Part shown: positions 7,959-16,832 of the stretch, piece after piece | Position numbering within the stretch: the stretch's first letter is position 1 | Layout of the letters: every line of letters begins with the position of its first letter | DNA from: JANQSS01 sp965249735 | GTDB lineage: Bacteria > Bacteroidota > Bacteroidia > Chitinophagales > Saprospiraceae | Length of the DNA: 64,000 nucleotides | Direction: 5' to 3' | Assembly: GCA_965249735.1 (NCBI GenBank) | Contig: CBDFMS010000026.1 | Coordinates: forward strand, 372,001-436,000 | The notes under the pieces: model-generated | Databases searched by the model: none | Seen by the model: only the letters and a program-made list of their open reading frames with translations | What the model was told of the DNA's origin: nothing | Made by a program: the position numbers and the translations under genes

Positions 7959-10900
7959 ATGACGTTGATTTTAAGAACTAACCTCATGGCAAACTACCTC
8001 TTTGGAACAGTAGTCGTTTTACTGCTTTTATTTTCTTCTTGTCAAAATGAGAATTCCAGTTCAACTTCTGTGTCGAATACAGACACCTCAACAGAGTCGG
8101 TTTTATTCACATCTATTGATCGTGTAACAAGTGGTATTCAATTTAAGAATACGATTAGTGAAACTACATTTGAAAATTATTTCAGCTACGCTTATTTCTA
8201 TAATGGAGGTGGAGTCGCATTGGGAGATATTAATAATGACGGATTAATCGATATTTATTTTAGCGGCAATCAAGTTTCTAATAAACTTTATTTAAACAAA
8301 GGCAACTTCGTATTCGAAGATGTTACTGCTCAATCCGGCACGGGCGTTTCGGATCGATGGTCAACCGGCGTCAGTATGGTAGATATTAATACGGATGGTT
8401 GGCTCGATATCTATGTTTGTGTAGCCGGCAAACCGGAGAATTCTGACAAGCAAAAAAACCTGCTGTTTATTAATCAAAAGGATGGGACGTTTAAAGAAGA
8501 ATCTCAGACTTACGGCCTGGCCGACCCGGGGTTTTCTACCCAAGCCTATTTCTGGGATTTTGACAAGGACAACGACGTCGATATTTATGTCGTCAATCAC
8601 CGGATCGATTTTCATAATAATACCAAAATAGATTCTAAAATAGCCAGGGATATCAGACCTGAAACTTCTGATCAATTATATCGAAACGACAACGGTCAAT
8701 TCACCAATATTACTCAGCAGGCCGGCATCCCAAATAAAGCGTGGGGACTCAGTGCTTCAATTGCTGATTTCAATGGGGACGAATGGCCGGATATTTATAT
8801 TGCCAATGATTTTCTGGAACCTGACATGCTTTACCTCAATCAAAAAAATGGCAGTTTCATTGAGGCATCCAAAGTACTGTTTAAGCATATTTCATTCTAT
8901 GGAATGGGATCTGATGTCGGCGACATTAATAATGACGGTCTCATGGATCTATATGTGGTTGATATGGTATCGGAAGATCATGTACGATCAAAACGCAATA
9001 TGGCTTCCATGAGTAATGAGAACTTTTGGAAGATGGTGAGTGTAGGCTTCCATCGGCAATATATGCTCAATACACTTCAATTAAACAACGGGGCAGGCTC
9101 ATATAGTGAGATAGGCAGTATGGCCGGTATTTCTAAAACAGATTGGAGCTGGGCTCCATTAATTGCGGACTTTGATCAGGACGGATATCAAGACATTTTC
9201 GTGTCCAATGGAATTAAACGAGATGTCACGGATAATGATTTTAAAATAAATGCGAATAAAGTACTCACCTCCGGAGAAAGTCTCACACTGGACAAGGCAT
9301 TTTCTATGATGGAAAGTGCTAAAATCAGTAATTATGCTTTTAGAAATTCCGGAGACTTAACATTTAAAAAAGTACAAAGGAGATGGGGTCTAGATGAGAG
9401 TTTAAATTCCAATGGCGCGATGTATGCAGATCTGGACAACGATGGCGATCAGGATTTAGTGGTAAATAATATTGATGCACCAGCTTCCATTTATAAAAAC
9501 AACAGTCAAAAAAAGAAACCACTACAATTCAACTTGATCGGACCTGAAAAAAACCCACATGGCATCGGCGCATCCGTCATCGCCAGAGGTTCAAATGAAA
9601 CGTTTATTCGTACGGTTTATCCTTGTCGAGGTTTCATGTCTTCAGCAGTTGGCAACATTATTATTCCTGTTGGAGATGCGAAAATTCAATCTATTGAAAT
9701 CAAATGGAATGATGGAATTAGCCAACAACTCGAAAATTTCGAACCTGGAGAAGTCATCACATTGAACTATGCAAATGCCAGCAGTCAATTATCAGACAAT
9801 GCGTTCGATCATTTGTTCGCAAAACCTAAAGACAATTTAGGACTAAATTACGTGGCTTCAGAAAACCTTCATGACGACTTCATAAGAGAGATTTTATTAC
9901 CTCACAAGCAATCGCAAATGGGACCTGCTATGACGGCGGGTGATCTGAATGGAGATCAACTGGACGACATATTTTTCGGTGGCCCATTTGGCAAAACGCG
10001 CGGTCTATTTATACAAACATCGACTTCTCAATTCGAAGCAATGGACATGGAAAATAAGGGGCTTAATAAAGAAGATGTTGCTGCCTGTTTATTTGACGCT
10101 GACAACGACGGAGATCAGGATATTTATGTCGTATGTGGAGGAAGTGAGTTGCCACCAAATTCACCCGATTACCAAGATGAACTACTGATCAACAATGGAT
10201 CAGGGGGATTCAAGGCTTCACGTGGTTTGCCTCCTATGCCTTTTAGTGGCCGTTGCGCTACCGCCGGTGATTATGATGGTGATGGTGACATGGATCTGTT
10301 TATTGGTGGAAGTAGTAAACCACAAAACTATCCGGAGGCCGAACGATCCTTCATATTGCAAAATAACCAGGGAAAATTTCAAGATGTTACGCCAGATTTT
10401 TTAAAGTATCCCGGCATTGTCTCAACCGCATTATGGCATGACATCGACGATGATGGCGATCTCGATTTAATATATTCGGGTGAATGGATGGATGTTTTTC
10501 TTTCGGTAAATGAACAAGGCAAGTTGACTGAAAGTATTTCGTTGACCGAATCCTCCGGGTGGTTTTTCAATTTACAGGTACTAGATATTGATGGCGATGG
10601 CAAACAAGATATTGTGGCAGGAAATATTGGCTTGAATAATAAATTTCAACCGAAACCAAATCGCCCCTTGCATTTATATTTAAATGATTTTGATAACAAT
10701 GGCACAAAAGACATTGTACTCAGTAAAGATAAAGGAGACCATAAATTGCCTGTACGCGGAAGAGAATGTTCATCGCAACAAATGCCGTTCATCTCGGAAA
10801 AATTTCCTACGTATAAATCATTTGCGGAAGCCGATCTCACAGATATTTATGGAGACCAATTAGATGATGCACTTCATCTTCAAGCCCACAACTTTGCTCA

Positions 10901-11261
10901 TCTCGCACTTATGCAAAAGGACGATGGATCATTTCAAACGCAACAATTGCCAATTGACGTCCAGCGAGCACCGATTATGGGATTTGAAAAAATTCAATTA
11001 GAAGACAAGACCTACTTCATTTATGCAGGCAATTTCCATCCTGCTGAAGTAGAAACAGTTCGATATGACGCCGGCATCGGTGGACTATTAACATATGAAA
11101 ATGGAAGTTTTCAGGCCATTCCTGCGCAACAATCAGGCTTGTACTTAGATGGTGATGTGCGTGAACTGGAAACAATTAAATTGGCAAATGGACAACTTGC
11201 AATTATTGCGGCCTGCAATAATTCAACACCACAAGTCTTCCTCTCACAAAAAATAAAATAG
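7959..11261 (+). CDS. FG-GAP/VCBS repeat lipoprotein with ASPIC/UnbV domain (first of a tandem pair)
   Basis: A 1,100-residue surface or periplasmic lipoprotein. The signal has a lipobox (LLLLFSSC). The start may be the first ATG or the ATG nine codons later (7986), which gives a tidier signal. From about residue 80 onward there are many calcium-binding propeller blades with the D-x-N/D-x-D-G-x-x-D pattern ('GDINNDGLIDIYFSGN', 'DLDNDGDQDLVVNN'), so a beta-propeller of integrin-alpha type is expected. Around residues 530-605 lies an ASPIC/UnbV segment ('NPHGIGASV', 'PCRGFMSSAVGNIIIPVG', 'IEIKWNDG'). A second set of blades fills residues ~660-930. In Bacteroidota such proteins occur in tandem and near nutrient-uptake genes, but no SusC/SusD is present here. 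The exact ligand is unknown. Confidence 0.85.
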   Translation: MTLILRTNLMANYLFGTVVVLLLLFSSCQNENSSSTSVSNTDTSTESVLFTSIDRVTSGIQFKNTISETTFENYFSYAYFYNGGGVALGDINNDGLIDIYFSGNQVSNKLYLNKGNFVFEDVTAQSGTGVSDRWSTGVSMVDINTDGWLDIYVCVAGKPENSDKQKNLLFINQKDGTFKEESQTYGLADPGFSTQAYFWDFDKDNDVDIYVVNHRIDFHNNTKIDSKIARDIRPETSDQLYRNDNGQFTNITQQAGIPNKAWGLSASIADFNGDEWPDIYIANDFLEPDMLYLNQKNGSFIEASKVLFKHISFYGMGSDVGDINNDGLMDLYVVDMVSEDHVRSKRNMASMSNENFWKMVSVGFHRQYMLNTLQLNNGAGSYSEIGSMAGISKTDWSWAPLIADFDQDGYQDIFVSNGIKRDVTDNDFKINANKVLTSGESLTLDKAFSMMESAKISNYAFRNSGDLTFKKVQRRWGLDESLNSNGAMYADLDNDGDQDLVVNNIDAPASIYKNNSQKKKPLQFNLIGPEKNPHGIGASVIARGSNETFIRTVYPCRGFMSSAVGNIIIPVGDAKIQSIEIKWNDGISQQLENFEPGEVITLNYANASSQLSDNAFDHLFAKPKDNLGLNYVASENLHDDFIREILLPHKQSQMGPAMTAGDLNGDQLDDIFFGGPFGKTRGLFIQTSTSQFEAMDMENKGLNKEDVAACLFDADNDGDQDIYVVCGGSELPPNSPDYQDELLINNGSGGFKASRGLPPMPFSGRCATAGDYDGDGDMDLFIGGSSKPQNYPEAERSFILQNNQGKFQDVTPDFLKYPGIVSTALWHDIDDDGDLDLIYSGEWMDVFLSVNEQGKLTESISLTESSGWFFNLQVLDIDGDGKQDIVAGNIGLNNKFQPKPNRPLHLYLNDFDNNGTKDIVLSKDKGDHKLPVRGRECSSQQMPFISEKFPTYKSFAEADLTDIYGDQLDDALHLQAHNFAHLALMQKDDGSFQTQQLPIDVQRAPIMGFEKIQLEDKTYFIYAGNFHPAEVETVRYDAGIGGLLTYENGSFQAIPAQQSGLYLDGDVRELETIKLANGQLAIIAACNNSTPQVFLSQKIK

Positions 11262-11265
11262 AATA

Positions 11266-14200
11266 ATGAAGTGGATTTATTTTATAATACTACTTGCATT
11301 TTTTTCATGTCAGTCTAACACAGATACCCCTACTCCAACTAACGACAATACTGCAAGCCAATCCAAAACAGCAACCTCCACCGAGGTTGATAATAAAACC
11401 TCATCAATTCTTTTTTCAAATAATCTCACCGAGTCGCCGGAATTAAATCGACTCAATTACGAGTATTTTTATAACGGCGGTGGAGTTGCCATAGGGGACA
11501 TAAATAATGATGGTTTAGCTGACATCTATTTTACGGGCAATATGGTACCGGACAAATTATATCTCAATGAGGGTGATTTTAATTTTAACGACATTACCAA
11601 TTCAGCCGGAATTCCATTTGAAAATGACTGGCACACAGGTGTGACCATGGTTGATATCAATGCCGATGGCTGGCTGGATATCTACGTTTGCCGTTCCGGT
11701 TGGTTTCAGAATCGCAGCCAACTAACCAATCGCCTATATGTCAACAACAAGAACAACACCTTCACCGAAGCGGCAGCTGATTACGGTTTGGCTGATAGCG
11801 GATATGGTGTTCAAGCCAGCTTTTTCGATGGAGACCTCGATGGAGACCTCGATGTCTTTATTCTAAATAACCCCGAAAAGAAACCAGGCACCAACAATAT
11901 CAATACCTACAGTGACGAGATTGCTACAGGTGCTTATTCAACCGATAGATATTACGAAAACCAGAATGGCAAATTTGTTGAGCGAACGGATTATGTCGGA
12001 TTACAAACTTTTGGTTATCGGCATGGCATTAGTGTTGGCGATGTGAACAATGATCATTGGCCGGATTTATATATATCCGGAGATTTTGATGACCCTGATT
12101 ATTTATTTATAAATGATGGGGACGGAACCTTTACTAATCGAATAAATCAATTCATGGACCACATCTCCATGTTTAGTATGGGGAATGATCAGGCTGATAT
12201 TAATCATGATGGATTTATGGACATTTTCGTAGCCGATATGACACCGGGCGATCATGAACGATCAAAACAAAATATGGCCTCAATGAATCCGGATAAATTC
12301 TACGCATTGACCGAAGCCGGATTTCATCATCAATACATGATCAATACCTTGCAATTAAATAATGCAGGGCGTAGTTTCTCCAACATCTCACATATGGCCG
12401 GGTTGGCCAGTACGGACTGGAGTTGGGCCACCCTATTCCTCGACTGGGACATGGATGGGTTCGACGATTTATTTGTTACCAACGGTATTAAACGCGATGT
12501 ACTCAATAATGATGTAAGAATAAAGGCCACTCAATTAGCTCAACAACAACAGAACCTGGGCGCCATGCAAGTTCTGAATCTCATGCCTTCATTTAAAATC
12601 GATAATTTCTTTTATAGAAATAATGGCAAACTTGGATTTGAAAATAAATCCTCCGAATGGATAGGCACACAGGCTTTTAATTCTAATGGTGCCGCTTATG
12701 GCGATTTGGACAATGACGGCGATTTGGATTTGGTCATTAATAATGTCGACGATATTGCCAGCATTATTCAAAATAATAACACAAATAATTATTTGAAAAT
12801 AAAAATTGCCGGTGGGTCAAATAATCCATTTGGTATAGGAAGTCGTGTGAAGGTATATACTGAAGACGATATTCAAACCAAAGAACTCTTTCCATGTCGC
12901 GGATTTTATTCATCCGTTGAACCTGTTCTTCACTTTGGACTAGGAAAAAATAGCGCTGTGTCAAAAATTGAAATAACGCATGGCAAGGGATTGCGTAAGG
13001 TCATTAAAAATCCAACCATCAATCAAACATTGGAAATAGACTTACGAGGGTCAGAGAAGGATGAAGTCGCTTCGAATCCTACCCTACTTTTCACGGCCGT
13101 TGAACCATCGGATTTGGGTCTTACGTACAGCCACAAAGAAAATTCATTTAATGACTTCGCAACGGAGAGCCTTCTTCCTCAACGCTTTTCTCAAAATGGA
13201 CCTTTTCTCGCGCAGGGGGATGTCAATCAGGATGGCATTACTGATTTGTACTTAGGGGGTGCCAATGGTCAGGCCGGTGAACTATATATTCAAAATCGTG
13301 AAGGCCAATTCTCAAAAACACACGTCACCATTTTTGAACAAGACAAGGCACATGAGGATATGGAAAGTATATTCTTCGATGCAGACGGAGACAATGATGT
13401 TGATTTGTATGTGGTAAGTGGTGGATATGAAGAAAAGGATGGATCTCCTTATTATCAAGATCGATTGTATTTAAATGACGGTCAGGGGAATTTTACGAAA
13501 TCAGACAACTTACCCGACATCAGCTCTTCGGGACAGGCCGTAGCGGTGGCGGATATCGATCAAGATGGCGACCTTGACATTTTTCGCGGGGGTCGGGTGC
13601 ATGCCGGTCTTTATCCGAAACATACCTCTTCATTGGTCATGCTAAATAATGGTGGTAATTTTAAAAACGACGTACGAACCATTGACATTCGCGGTCTCGT
13701 TACCGACGCCGTCTTTAAAGATATTAATCAAGATGCGTTCCCGGAATTAATCGTGAGCGGTGAGTGGATGCCAATCACATATTTTTTAAATGAGAAAGGA
13801 AATTATAATAAGCCGGTGGCTATTGGAAAACCCGGTTGGTTTCAATCTGTCCTGGTTGATGATATAGACGGCGATGAAAAATTCGATATACTGGCCGGCA
13901 ATATGGGAGAGAATAATAAATTTCATCCTTCCGGGGAAAAACCACTGCACATTTATGCATCTGATTTTGATGAAAATGGCAGCAACGATATTGTTCTAAG
14001 TAAAATGCATAAAGGATATAAAGTTCCGGTACGGGGGCGTCAGTGTTCAAGCGAACAAATGCCGTTTATTCGGGAGAAATTTCCGACGTTCAAACAATTT
14101 GCGGAAGCCAGCCTTGAAGAAGTTTATGGGGACAAACTGGAAGATGCCTATCATCAAGTGGCAGAGACTTTTTCTCATGAAGTCTTTTTCGATCTGGCAG

Positions 14201-14529
14201 CAGATTCAGAATCTCAGGCATTACCACGTCAGACGCAACGCTCACCGTTAATGCAATTTGTCATTTTACAAATTGGTGGAACCAAATATTATGTCGGCGC
14301 CGGAAACCATTATCAAACCGAAGTCGAAACAAGTCGCTATGATGCCGGAATCGGGGTAGTTTTGACGTATCAAGACAATCAGTTCAAAAACATTTCTTCT
14401 AAGGATACCGGCCTTTATTTAAGAGGTGATATTAAAGATGTAGAGGTAATTGAACAGGCTGATGGAAATCAATTATTGCTGGCCACACGAAACGATAGTG
14501 CTCTCCTTATTTACCGGATCAATTCGTGA
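11266..14529 (+). CDS. FG-GAP/VCBS repeat lipoprotein with ASPIC/UnbV domain (second of a tandem pair)
   Basis: A 1,087-residue paralogue of the preceding protein with the same layout: lipoprotein signal (IILLAFFSC), propeller blades ('GDINNDGLADIYFTGN', 'DINADGWLDIYVCRSG'), an ASPIC/UnbV segment at about residues 520-590 ('NPFGIGSRV', 'PCRGFYSS', 'IEITHGKG'), a second propeller, and a C-terminal region shared with the first copy ('VPVRGRQCSSEQMPFIREKFPT', 'SRYDAGIG'). The start lies only 4 nt after the upstream stop, so both are on one transcript and probably co-translated. The pair shares the same domain order from end to end, consistent with an old tandem duplication that has since diverged. 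The partner or substrate is not evident. Confidence 0.85.
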   Translation: MKWIYFIILLAFFSCQSNTDTPTPTNDNTASQSKTATSTEVDNKTSSILFSNNLTESPELNRLNYEYFYNGGGVAIGDINNDGLADIYFTGNMVPDKLYLNEGDFNFNDITNSAGIPFENDWHTGVTMVDINADGWLDIYVCRSGWFQNRSQLTNRLYVNNKNNTFTEAAADYGLADSGYGVQASFFDGDLDGDLDVFILNNPEKKPGTNNINTYSDEIATGAYSTDRYYENQNGKFVERTDYVGLQTFGYRHGISVGDVNNDHWPDLYISGDFDDPDYLFINDGDGTFTNRINQFMDHISMFSMGNDQADINHDGFMDIFVADMTPGDHERSKQNMASMNPDKFYALTEAGFHHQYMINTLQLNNAGRSFSNISHMAGLASTDWSWATLFLDWDMDGFDDLFVTNGIKRDVLNNDVRIKATQLAQQQQNLGAMQVLNLMPSFKIDNFFYRNNGKLGFENKSSEWIGTQAFNSNGAAYGDLDNDGDLDLVINNVDDIASIIQNNNTNNYLKIKIAGGSNNPFGIGSRVKVYTEDDIQTKELFPCRGFYSSVEPVLHFGLGKNSAVSKIEITHGKGLRKVIKNPTINQTLEIDLRGSEKDEVASNPTLLFTAVEPSDLGLTYSHKENSFNDFATESLLPQRFSQNGPFLAQGDVNQDGITDLYLGGANGQAGELYIQNREGQFSKTHVTIFEQDKAHEDMESIFFDADGDNDVDLYVVSGGYEEKDGSPYYQDRLYLNDGQGNFTKSDNLPDISSSGQAVAVADIDQDGDLDIFRGGRVHAGLYPKHTSSLVMLNNGGNFKNDVRTIDIRGLVTDAVFKDINQDAFPELIVSGEWMPITYFLNEKGNYNKPVAIGKPGWFQSVLVDDIDGDEKFDILAGNMGENNKFHPSGEKPLHIYASDFDENGSNDIVLSKMHKGYKVPVRGRQCSSEQMPFIREKFPTFKQFAEASLEEVYGDKLEDAYHQVAETFSHEVFFDLAADSESQALPRQTQRSPLMQFVILQIGGTKYYVGAGNHYQTEVETSRYDAGIGVVLTYQDNQFKNISSKDTGLYLRGDIKDVEVIEQADGNQLLLATRNDSALLIYRINS

Positions 14530-14642
14530 ATGTAATTTGTTTTGCAGCCCGCGTTGAATTATTTCACAAAATTGTTTTAAATAAAAAAGTCGTTGCATTA
14601 TTAGCAACCCACAGCTTCTCTTCAAATTTCTTCCAACTATAA

Positions 14643-15269
14643 TTAGTAATTCGTCTCACCCAATATTGCACTAGGATGGAGTTTCAGTTTATGGAATTGT
14701 TTTGTGATTTCAAGAAAATTTTGTGCTAATTGATCACCTTGATTTGTCATGTATGATTCAGGATGAAATTGCACTCCGAATAAGGGCAGGCTTCTATGGT
14801 AAAATGACATGATATGACCAGCTGCATCACGAGCTGAGATAATGAGGTCAGGTGGGAAACCCACTTCATCAACCACGTAACTGTGATAGCGTCCGATCGG
14901 ATCGGTTAGGTTCACATCCTTCCATAATCTGTCGTCGTCTATAACCGTGACATTGGATTTAATTCCATGAAATACCAATGGCAACTGAAATAATGATGCG
15001 CCGAACACCTCTGCAATGGCCTGATGACCCAGACAAACACCCCAAATAGGCAATGTTCGCATACAATCTCGAATCGCTCTTTTCAAATTCATGTGATCAT
15101 CCGGTAAACCCGGACCAGGCGACAAAACGAGGGCATCATATGTTTTTATCAAGGCAAAATCATATTCAGCTGCAGGGATAACATCAACAATATGTTGTCC
15201 TTGCTGTCTCAGCAAATGACACAGGTTGTATGAAAATGAATCCCGGTTATCGAGTATGGCTATCCGCAA
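14643..15269 (-). CDS. pabA: Glutamine amidotransferase of anthranilate / p-aminobenzoate synthase
   Basis: A 208-residue class I glutamine amidotransferase. It has the N-terminal 'ILDNRDSFSYNL' of TrpG/PabA, the oxyanion strand 'LVLSPGPGLP', the nucleophile Cys79 in 'GVCLGHQAIAEVFG', and the catalytic His169 and Glu171 in 'GVQFHPES'. The enzyme releases ammonia from glutamine for a chorismate-using partner. TrpG and PabA cannot be separated by sequence alone. No trp genes are adjacent, which slightly favours PabA (folate), but the protein may serve both pathways. It follows holA on the same strand with a 20-nt gap, so the two are probably co-transcribed. Confidence 0.88.
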   Translation of the reverse strand: MRIAILDNRDSFSYNLCHLLRQQGQHIVDVIPAAEYDFALIKTYDALVLSPGPGLPDDHMNLKRAIRDCMRTLPIWGVCLGHQAIAEVFGASLFQLPLVFHGIKSNVTVIDDDRLWKDVNLTDPIGRYHSYVVDEVGFPPDLIISARDAAGHIMSFYHRSLPLFGVQFHPESYMTNQGDQLAQNFLEITKQFHKLKLHPSAILGETNY

Positions 15270-15289
15270 ATTAGATATTGATTTCTGTG

Positions 15290-16300
15290 TTATTTCATAT
15301 GTACCAGTCGAAGCATCATTTCATTGAACAACTCTTCGGCACTCAACTCTCGTACACCGACCCCTTTCGACTTGACATCAAATATCTTCAATGTATGAAT
15401 CATGTGTTCCAGTTCCCCAATTGTGTATTTTTTTGATGCACTGATGTATTTCTGGATAATAAAATCCGAACGAATTCGAATCACGCGCTTTATTTCTGAC
15501 ATGTTATTACCCAGAGGTTTAATCATATAGAGCTTGGACAAATAATTAAATAGTGAGGGTATGACCATTTGCATTGGATTGTGCTTTAAATCCTGTTCCA
15601 TGACTCCCGCTATTTTCAATACATCCGAAATATTTCGTTGGCCCAGCGATTCCTGTAATTCAAATACATTATAATTCCGGTTGATGCCTATCGTGACCTC
15701 AACTAATTCATCAGGAATATCTTTGCTCGGACTTGCGATTTCCAGTTTGTCAACCGCATTTGTCAATTTTTCCAGATCAGCACCAAGATATTCGATGAGC
15801 AATTGGATGGCACGAGGTGAAAGCTTGAGGTTGCGATCTTTCAAATACCCATTTAACCAAATAGGTACTTTATTTTCATATAATTTCTTTGACTCCAGGA
15901 CAATGGCATTTTCATTTATCGATTTGAAGATGGACATCCGTTTATCAATCTTCTCTTTTTTATAAACAACGACGAAGACTGTAGTTGGTACAGGATTTTT
16001 AAATACTGGTAGTAATTTGTCAAAATCCGTCAACGCTTGTGCTTCTTTCAAAATAACCAACTGCCGTTCTGCCATCATTGGAAATCGGCGAACTTGATCA
16101 ACAATCTGTCCGGCATTGCTATCACGGCCGTAGAAAACAGCCTTATTAAAAGCCTCTTCACCAGGCTGTAGTATGTGTTGTTCTGCGACTTTGGCCAGAT
16201 CATCTATAAAATAGGCCTCTGACCCGTAAAAAAAATATAAGGGGTGGATCGTTCCTTTCAGCAGGTCTGCTTTAATATTTATGTAAGTCTTGTCTGCCAT
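15290..16300 (-). CDS. holA: DNA polymerase III subunit delta
   Basis: A 336-residue protein of normal length for HolA, the clamp-loader subunit that opens the beta sliding clamp. The N terminus carries the family pattern 'HPLYFFYGSEAYFIDDLAKV', followed by 'RRFPMMAERQLVILKEA' in the AAA-like domain, and 'LSPRAIQLLIEYLGADLEKLTNAVDKL' at the start of the collar domain. The C-terminal part is helical as expected. The catalytic-type Walker motifs of other clamp-loader subunits are absent, which is usual for delta. The start ATG at 16300 is supported by the conserved first residues. Upstream there is only a weak promoter-like CATTTTTG. Confidence 0.9.
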   Translation of the reverse strand: MADKTYINIKADLLKGTIHPLYFFYGSEAYFIDDLAKVAEQHILQPGEEAFNKAVFYGRDSNAGQIVDQVRRFPMMAERQLVILKEAQALTDFDKLLPVFKNPVPTTVFVVVYKKEKIDKRMSIFKSINENAIVLESKKLYENKVPIWLNGYLKDRNLKLSPRAIQLLIEYLGADLEKLTNAVDKLEIASPSKDIPDELVEVTIGINRNYNVFELQESLGQRNISDVLKIAGVMEQDLKHNPMQMVIPSLFNYLSKLYMIKPLGNNMSEIKRVIRIRSDFIIQKYISASKKYTIGELEHMIHTLKIFDVKSKGVGVRELSAEELFNEMMLRLVHMK

Positions 16301-16463
16301 AATGCAGCGTCAAAAATGCCATTTTTTTATAAGTTTTTATCTTAAAAGAAAATAAAAGATAAAGACACCTTTAATTACTCCAACCTTGACATGTATTTCA
16401 TGAAACGGCAAAAAAACGCTCCGGGCAATCGTTACAAATTATTGACAGACCAAATTGGTCATT
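16301..16463. other. Non-coding stretch between holA and the giant gene
   Basis: This divergent intergenic region is A/T-rich. It has no convincing gene; the short frames on either strand show no recognisable protein features. It should hold the holA promoter. A weak CATTTTTG box on the minus strand at 16318-16311 lies very close to the holA start. Confidence 0.5.
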
Positions 16464-16494
16464 TTTGTATTCCACAAAATAATTCCTACATTTA
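16464..16494 (+). promoter_or_regulatory. Candidate promoter of the giant repeat gene
   Basis: A TTTG at 16464-16467 is followed after exactly 19 bases by TACATTTA at 16487-16494. This is one mismatch from the Bacteroidota -33/-7 promoter (TTTG-N19-TAnnTTTG). If used, it gives an unusually long leader of about 330 nt before the ATG at 16833. Confidence 0.35.
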
Positions 16495-16832
16495 ACTACC
16501 CCCTTACTCCTTTTGATCACACACACCAGGATGCCTAGTTGCTTTTTTTTGTCAATTCTGTAGGAAAAAAATTTGATGCACCTACAAAAAAGCGCTGGTA
16601 ACACAACCATTTGGACTGCCACTCAAATCAGCAGTCTTGTAACAATAATGCCATGTGTGGAATCAGAAATTCACAAAACTGCTTCACGATTTCTCCATCA
16701 TTTAATTAAAAATTTTCTTCAACCAGGTCCATCCGGGACCTTGTGTTCTGAAGAAAAGTATCTCACCTCGTTTAGTTCTCACCAGGCCAGAGTTCAGTTA
16801 GACTTTAGAATAAAAATTAAAAATCCATCACC

